A stretch of DNA of 64,000 bases, from positions 65,215,641 through 65,279,640 of the forward strand of contig NW_022098057.1 of NCBI RefSeq assembly GCF_002288925.2, written 5' to 3'. The stretch is from Delphinapterus leucas. Its lineage: Eukaryota; Chordata; Mammalia; Artiodactyla; Monodontidae. Position numbers and translations under genes: made by a program. The stretch's first letter is position 1, and every line of letters begins with the position of its first letter. Below, piece by piece: positions 58,218-64,000 of this stretch. The notes beneath the pieces are model-generated. The model was not told the DNA's origin, made no database searches, and saw only the letters and a program-made list of their open reading frames with translations.

Positions 58218-59575
58218 AAGTGTGATTTTACTCATTGAACACAGTATTCCGTGTGTGATTTAAAGAACAGGAATATCCAGTTACATTTATGAAACACATT
58301 GACTGGCTGGTCTGCAATGTGCTGAGTACTTCACCAGGGACACATCACTTGTTATGGTAGGTATTATATACCTTTGAATGCAGTATAAGTGAACTGGACT
58401 TGTTAGCATTCACAGCACACTATTTAACCACATTGAACTTACTATCTAACAAACCTCTGGATCTCTTCTTTTACATTTTTGCTGATGAGACATAGCTGTT
58501 TTATTCTCAATTTAGGCAGTATATTTCATAAGCCTGTTATATTTAATACACTTCAAAAGAGAATTTGTGATGGTTTACCATGAGAGCAACAAATACAATA
58601 AAATAACTAAATTAAGCATACCGAAGCTAGAACCAAGCAAGCAAGAGTGATGAGATAATACTCATAGAAAGCCTAGACTAAAGGAAGCTTCTAAAAATGA
58701 GTTTCTTGATAGCTTAAGTCAAAATGGATATGAGAGGTAATATAGCTGTTATTAACAAATGCAGGAAAGCATATCAGAGCACATGAAAAGTCAAGCTTCT
58801 TTCTAACTCAACTCTCAAAGGAAAAAACTTAGGTCCAGAAGGAAAATAACTGCCTGCTGTCTGTCTGGCTCTTTACATACTTTTCTTTTTCTTTTCTTTT
58901 CTTTTCTATTCTTTCCTTTTCCTTTCTTCTCTTTTCTTTAAGAAAACAGATCCAGAGACTTCCCTCATACTGAGAGAGAGGTGTTTTGGGCTAAGGGACA
59001 CTGGCCTAATTATTCCACTGAGTTGGACATGAGTCCTCCAAGTACAGGAACAAACTTTTGGCTCCTATCACTGATGGGGATGGGCACCAACCTAAGATTT
59101 CTGAGGCTAAAATATAGTGTTTAAGTATTTATGAAAATTATCATTGTTGTCCTTTCTTTTTACCTTTTATGCCTGCACTGTTTAGGGTTTGCTGTTTTTA
59201 TTACCTTTAATTTTAGCCCATACTTTTTCCAGTCACCTCTCTTCTGTATGCCTGTGTTTTGGTCTCTGTTAATATAGACTCATGACACATTTATCTGTAA
59301 ACCCTCGGTAGTTATGACCATTCAAAATACTTCCCAGTCATTTGAAAGATCCATGGTGAATGTGGTCTCAGGAAAGTCTTAGGCTTTCCTTGGACTTACC
59401 TGTGGGTGGAAGGAGCAGTGTTTGTCGTGTGAGAAAAGTTAGAATAATTTAGTTTTGGTCCCTCTACCCAGGTTTAGTTCCTTATAAAATTACAAATCTG
59501 GTAAGCAAGCCAAAATTTTTAACACTATTTTGAGAAATCTTGGTATATATGTCTTGTGTGTAAGTTTATACCATA
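58218..59575. other. Non-coding DNA with a polypyrimidine tract
   Basis: Unrecognised except for a (CTTTT)n-like polypyrimidine tract at 58881-58940. Confidence 0.5.
58881..58940. repeat. Polypyrimidine (CTTTT-type) tract
   Basis: About 60 bases containing only C and T apart from one or two A, mainly CTTTT units. Possible triplex-forming microsatellite. Confidence 0.85.
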
Positions 59576-59810
59576 GTATAATGGTTAGGAGCTTGGATTC
59601 TAGAGTCGGATGACCTGGCTTTGGATTCCAATTCTCGTACTCAATGTGTGATATTCAGTGACTCATTTATCTCTCTGAACCTCTACTGAAATGGGGTTGA
59701 TAATAACGTCAACTATGTCTTAGGGTTGTTGCAAAGAGTATATGACTTAATATGTAAAACACTACCTGGTACATCATAAACGCTATGTCATTAGGAATTG
59801 TTATTTATGT
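59576..59810 (+). mobile_element. MIR SINE relic
   Basis: 'ataatggttaggagcttgga', 'ttctagagtcggatgacctg', 'gactcatttatctctctgaa' and 'ggttgttgcaaagagtatat' follow MIR from 5' to 3'; nearly full length. Confidence 0.9.
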
Positions 59811-60624
59811 CATGTTCTAACTTCAGCATTTAATGCTTTAAGATTTTTCCTTCTTTCTTTTACTCCTCTGTTTCCCAAAAGCACTCATATAACCAAATAC
59901 CTATTTATTGGATAGCTCATCATTGAACATTTTTTGTTACTATATCAGAATGACCTTTTTTCTTAACTAATTCTCCATTTCATTGCTTTGAAATAGTCCA
60001 AAGTACCCTTGTGAATGGTATAAGATGAGGAGTGTCACATAATCCATTCAAATTAGAAAATGAAAAGTAGGATAGCTGAAAAAAACTTTTTTGGCACTCT
60101 GCACCACTCAGTTAATACATACTTTTCTAGTTGTTCCCAGTATACCAATAATATTTCATTCCTTCTCACTGCTCGTGGTACCAACACACAAATGTACATT
60201 TCTTTTCTTGGAAAATACATTTTATAACTCCTTCAAAACATTACCTCCTGCTGAGAATGATGGTCATTTTCAAGGAACCAACTGTTTAGAACTTCAGCTA
60301 GTATTTTCTGACTGTTTTCTGGACCTATCGATTCCTCTTAGCAATTTGAGTTACAGATGAATAAGTGAAAGCAGTGGTTTGAATTTTCTGATGAAAATAA
60401 ACATCTCAGAACATCTCACATTCTACTCTTCCTAAATTACCATTATTGCTTGTTTGAATTACCAAGGATACAGTTGAAGAGTATACTATAAAAAAAGGAG
60501 TCTCAAGACAAAGAGTGAAAAAAATCCATTAAAAGAATTAAATTTAGTCTTGAAAAAAAGATATTTTAAACTAAATGATCTGTTCTTTTTCTTTATTTAA
60601 AAAAAAAATAAAACTGAAGACTAG
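59811..60624. other. Non-coding DNA, unrecognised
   Basis: No named repeat. An 89-residue plus frame at 60091-60360 has no domain. Confidence 0.45.
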
Positions 60625-61185
60625 CTGTGTTGTGGATCCCCAAGACCACCGGGTGTTATGATTTGCTAGGAGGACTCACAGGACCCAGGATATAGTTGTA
60701 CTCATGGGCTATTTATTACACTGAAAAGATACAAAGCAAAATCAACAAAGGAAGAAAATGAAAGGGACAGAGTTTGAAACCAGGCTTAAACTTCCAGGAG
60801 TCCTCTCCCAGTGGAGTCACACAGAACACATTTAATTTTTCCAGCAACAAATTGCGAAGGCATGTACGAAATGTGTACCAGGGAAGCTTGGCTGAATCTA
60901 AAAGTCCACAGTTTTTATTGGGAACTGGCCATGTAATCAAGCTTCTGCTTAATATATGCCAAAATTCTAGACTCCCAGAAAAAAAGCAGGTCTTCAGTAT
61001 AAACCATATTGTTTGTATGTCACTTAGGCACAGTGAACTACACTTATTAATTAGGGAAAACTTAATATCAGTCTGTGGAGGGGGGGACTGCTTACCATTC
61101 AGGTTCTTAGATTACAGCCAAAGGTCAATCTTGCAAATAGGACTTTTTAGGGATAGCAGTCTCAGGTCTGCTATGTTAACTCTTT
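60625..61185 (-). mobile_element. Probable solo LTR (family not named)
   Basis: Resembles a mammalian LTR in reverse orientation: 'gtggatccccaagaccaccg' at the left, an AATAAA signal on the minus strand (complement 60712-60717), 'agtcctctcccagtggagtc' and 'accatattgtttgtatgtca'. I recognise this as a repeated LTR-like text (ERVL-type in my memory) but cannot name the family or fix its right edge. The 153-residue plus frame at 60774-61235 runs antisense through it and is not a gene. Confidence 0.6.
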
Positions 61186-62154
61186 TTTGCACACAAACTG
61201 AATCTAGCATATTTCTGAATCTATATAATCTTTGAAAATTTTGTTTTCATGACAACTACTATAGAGCAGGTTTAGGTGTGAAAATAACTGAGGAGAGCAA
61301 TATAGATCTTATAGAAGTTTAATAAAAATTGATATATTCAGTGCCCCTTTGGAAAAAATTAGCGATGATTATCTCCCTCTAATTATTTATGAAAGGAGTG
61401 ATCCTCTCATAAAACTTCTCAGAGATTGTACAATAAAAAAAAGTAAAGTTTAGGAATGGGCATATACGGGCAACTATGAAGTATGCTGGCTGCAGAACAA
61501 AGGATTTGATGTTCATTCTCATTGCTAGGAGAGCAGGGGACAGACAGAGTGCGGCCAGAAGTGATAGTGACTGAGGACACAGATGAGCGTTTGTAGAAAT
61601 GATGCTGGCAGTCACTACTGAGGAGTTAGGGCAGCTGGCGATACCAGGGCCAAAGTAACTAAGCCCAATGATTTAATAAACTAAAGAAAACAAAAAATTC
61701 AAAAGGAATCTGGTTGAAAGATGAAACCAGGGAGTTTTGGGGTTATCAATCAGGGTTTCAATATTCTGGAAGCCAGTTTAAAAGCTTGTAGTGTATTCTT
61801 TCTTTTTCTTTGGGTGAACCACGGAAATATACCTAAGATAAAGAACATTTTTCACATACACACACAGCTAATTACAGCAGGCAATATTAAAGCAAAAATT
61901 AAGTCAGATGACATGGAAGGGTCAAAGAGCACACTTTTGCCTGAAAATATCCACAAATGTCAGTATCAACAGGTGAGAAAGAAAAACAATACATACACAG
62001 TCTTGCTTAAAAAAAAAAATCTGGCATCTTTGATTGCAAATGTCTTTTATCAGTGTCATAAGGAAGATACAATTTTTTGGCCAGTTCAATGCAATCATTG
62101 TTTAATGTCTATTATTTTTTCATAGGAGATCTGGGAGTGGGAGGTAGTTAATCC
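61186..62154. other. Non-coding DNA, unrecognised
   Basis: A 134-residue plus frame at 61721-62125 has no domain, is AT-rich and contains a poly-K/N-coding A-run. No named repeat. Confidence 0.45.
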
Positions 62155-62385
62155 TACTTAGTGATTAAGAGCATGGATTTTGGAATCAGAGAGACCTTAG
62201 TTGAAAGCTTATCATTCAATATGGTAGCGTTGTGACTCTTGATGGGCAACACATCTTCTCTGTGCCTCAATTTGATCATCTTAAAGTGAGAATTATGCTG
62301 AAAATTAAATAAGGTATTTATGAAAGGTGCTTTTCTGTGCCAGGTACAAAGTATCTGTTCAATAAATGGTTCCTGTTGTTGCTGT
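62155..62385 (+). mobile_element. MIR SINE relic
   Basis: 'agtgattaagagcatggatt', 'ttggaatcagagagacctta', 'cttctctgtgcctcaatttg' and 'tgttcaataaatggttcctg' follow MIR in order. Confidence 0.85.
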
Positions 62386-62451
62386 TGCTACTCTACAGTA
62401 GATGCTATAGGTGTAGTCCCTACCTTTGATGCTGAAAACTCAGCCTTTGTG

Positions 62452-62791
62452 CACCAGTGCCTAATTGAATCTCAGAGACAGAGTTTTGGGTGAAGTAGAA
62501 AAAAATAGTTCTATTGCTTTCCCAGGCAAAGGGGGACACAGCAGGCTCATGCCCCTCAAAACTGTGTGTCCCAACCCGGGAGGATTTGGTGAGGAATTTT
62601 ATAGCAATGGTTCAAGGGTGGGGTTGCTGATAAGATCAGGGTGTGTGCAGAGCCTGCACTTCTTTCATCTGATCTCTGGTGGTCTCTTCCTAATGAGCTT
62701 CTCTGGTTCCTTTAATCTGGCCTCAGGTAGTCTTCTCTGGAATGAAGAATGCTAACATCTTCCATTTGTTGGGGGTTTTAGTTCCTTAAAG
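62452..62791 (-). mobile_element. Truncated LTR, cut by a hAT transposon
   Basis: On the minus strand there is a TATAAAA box (complement at 62597-62603) and 80-90 bases downstream a weak AATAGA poly(A) signal (complement 62510-62515). The text ('caaagggggacacagcaggc', 'atcttccatttgttgggggt') matches an ERV LTR that I recall from whale and other cetartiodactyl sequence; family name not verified. It stops at the hAT terminus at 62792. The left edge is approximate. Confidence 0.65.
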
Positions 62792-64000
62792 CAGTGGTCC
62801 CCAACCTTTTTGGCACCAGGGACCATTTTCGTGGAAGACAATTTTTCCACGGACTGGGGTGGTGGGGGATGATTTCAGGATGATTCAAGCGCATTGCGTT
62901 TATTGTGCACGTTATTTCTATTATTATTACGTTACAATGTATAATGAAATAATTAAACAACTCACCCTAATGCGGAATCAGTGGGAGCCCTGAGCTTGTT
63001 TTCCTGCAACTAGATGGTCCCATCTGGGGGTGGTGGGAGACAGGGACACCCGAAGTGTGTTGCTTATGTCTAGCCTACTCTGTGAACTCGCTTTGATTGC
63101 TGTCAGTGCAGAAAACCCTGCTTCACAAAGATAGGATGTTGGAAATGGAAGCAGGCTTTTCAGTGCTTTTGTGGCCATCTCAGGATATTCCACCTTGACT
63201 TTAATTCAGAACGTATGGAGATTTGAAGTTGTGTCAAACATACTTTTAAGGCCGCTGTCATTTGCGATCTCAAGCAGTTGATCCTCGTCTAGCACAGACA
63301 AAGTCGATTCACCTGGCTTATTTACAAATGGGTCATGGATCCATTCCTTCCTAGTTTGGGGGTCTCTTGTGGTTGGGAAGTAATGCTCAAACTCTTTTGA
63401 AAACTGAGGTAGGTGATCATGCATCAGCTGGGAGAAAGAAGGCCCTGGCTCAGTCTCTTTCAAAATCTCTGCTAATGTTTCAAACGTGTCAAAAATCCCA
63501 GTGTTCATTCATTGCCCTCATAATTCCAGTTTGGCTTTGAATGCACCCTCTTTATCTGCCGACTTGAACACAGTTGTCATTCTCCCCTGAAGTGACAGAT
63601 TGAGTTCGTTGAGCAGGCTGAATATGTCACACAAGTAAGCAAGTTTTGTGACCCATTCTGTGGCACTGAAATGTGCTACCAGTGGTGGCTGTTTTTCTAA
63701 AAGAAATCTCTGGAGAGGCTCTCATAACTCAAACTCTGGTCAGTGATCTACCTTTAGAAGCCACCTCACTTCTGTGTATAAGAGAAGACGTGTGTGCTCT
63801 GCGTCCATCTCTGCACAGAGCTACACGAACGGATGTGAGCTAAGGCCATGTACTTTAACGTGGCTGATAATTTTAATCACGTCCTGCAAAACGTTGTTAA
63901 GTTCAGGTTGCATTTTTCAGCTAGCCAGCATTTCGCTATGGATGACACAATGCACTGACTCACATTCAGAAGCGACCTCTTTGACCCGAGGAGTGAAATT
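62792..64000 (-). mobile_element. hAT transposon (Charlie/Buster type), runs off the window
   Basis: The terminus CAGTGGTCCCCAACCTTTTT at 62792 is typical of hAT-Charlie elements. About 190 bp of terminal DNA follow, then a transposase coding region on the minus strand from 62978 to beyond 64000. The other end is outside the window. The sequence before the terminus, CCTTAAAG (62784-62791), is the likely 8-bp target. The Charlie8 family is a guess based on its similarity to the GTF2IRD2-type transposase tail. Confidence 0.85.
62978..64000 (-). pseudogene. hAT transposase pseudogene (C-terminal part)
   Basis: Minus-strand frame with hAT transposase features. The segment encoded at 63206-63508 includes FDTFETLAEILKETEPGP and an acidic stretch. 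The dimerisation region at 62978-63193 has SLLPFPTSYLCEAGFSALTA followed by a Arg/Ser-rich and 'DISNTLRVSL' segment, typical of the hAT C-terminal (hATC) domain. Upstream of 63508 the same frame continues with ...YLCDIFSLLNELNLSLQGRM. Three in-frame TGA stops are seen: 63206-63208 and 63518-63520 (both probably from TGG), and 63509-63511 (probably from CGA). Dead as a transposase; the N-terminus and DDE catalytic residues are outside the window or further upstream. Domesticated hAT genes (ZBED5, FAM200, GTF2IRD2) share this tail, but the stops argue against one here. Confidence 0.88.

Noticed and set aside
60774..61235. 153-residue plus-strand frame as a gene
   Set aside because: It is antisense to a probable LTR, with no start context, domain or splice signals that I can support.
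61721..62125. 134-residue plus-strand frame as a gene
   Set aside because: AT-rich, Lys/Asn/Ile-rich with an A-run; no recognisable domain and no conserved feature visible.
62978..63508. Domesticated ZBED/FAM200-type host gene
   Set aside because: Three in-frame stop codons in the visible part and a transposon terminus right after the stop show a decayed transposon instead.
1..64000. A novel multi-gene biological system
   Set aside because: I looked on both strands for clustered non-transposon frames and found none; all long coherent frames trace to L1 or hAT proteins.

Overview
This window is nuclear DNA of a placental mammal, almost certainly a cetacean (whale or dolphin). The main evidence is several copies of the CHR-type tRNA-derived SINE. 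The best copies (2088-2290, 5456-5664, 17761-17960) carry the GC-rich tail form that I associate with Cetacea; ruminant-type Bov-A/BovB repeats were not seen. Composition is AT-rich with long LINE-1 blocks. I found no host protein-coding exon, no rRNA or tRNA gene, no CpG-island promoter, and nothing prokaryotic or CRISPR-like. The window reads as intergenic or deep intronic DNA, and every long open frame I could explain belongs to a transposon.

Layout. 1-11478: single-copy DNA with an L1 scrap (1-160), a probable L2 (800-1250), a CHR SINE with a perfect 10-bp target duplication, a solo MLT1-like LTR with 5-bp duplication (2522-2995), an ancient L1 (4100-5270), a second CHR SINE and a cetartiodactyl-type solo LTR (8639-9128). 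11479-15175: a 5'-truncated L1 on the plus strand with decayed ORF2 and an intact 3' UTR, poly(A) signal and tail. 15187-31300: unique DNA with MER5-type hAT MITEs, MIRs, L2s, L1 3' ends and a CHR SINE lacking its B box. 31305-39535: an old minus-strand L1 used as a landing pad by a Tigger-type MITE, two CHR SINEs and a second Tigger-type MITE, which is itself split by an internally deleted plus-strand L1 (35742-39301). 42513-53650: an old minus-strand L1 split by a near-full-length younger L1 (43351-49245) flanked by a 17-bp target duplication. 54400-62150: L2, L1 and MIR relics, an LTR, and a probable SINE-L1 chimeric insertion (57637-58201). 62452-64000: an LTR cut by a hAT transposon whose decayed transposase runs off the window end.

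No set of genes works together here. The content is a layered record of retrotransposition: L1 reverse transcriptase supplied the machinery that moved both L1 and CHR SINEs, shown by A-tails and target-site duplications, while Tigger and hAT elements moved as DNA. Insertion order can be read from the nesting. The most interesting objects are the SINE-L1 chimera, the Tigger/L1/L1 nesting stack, the L1 with ORF1 joined to the ORF2 tail, and the two CHR SINE age classes.
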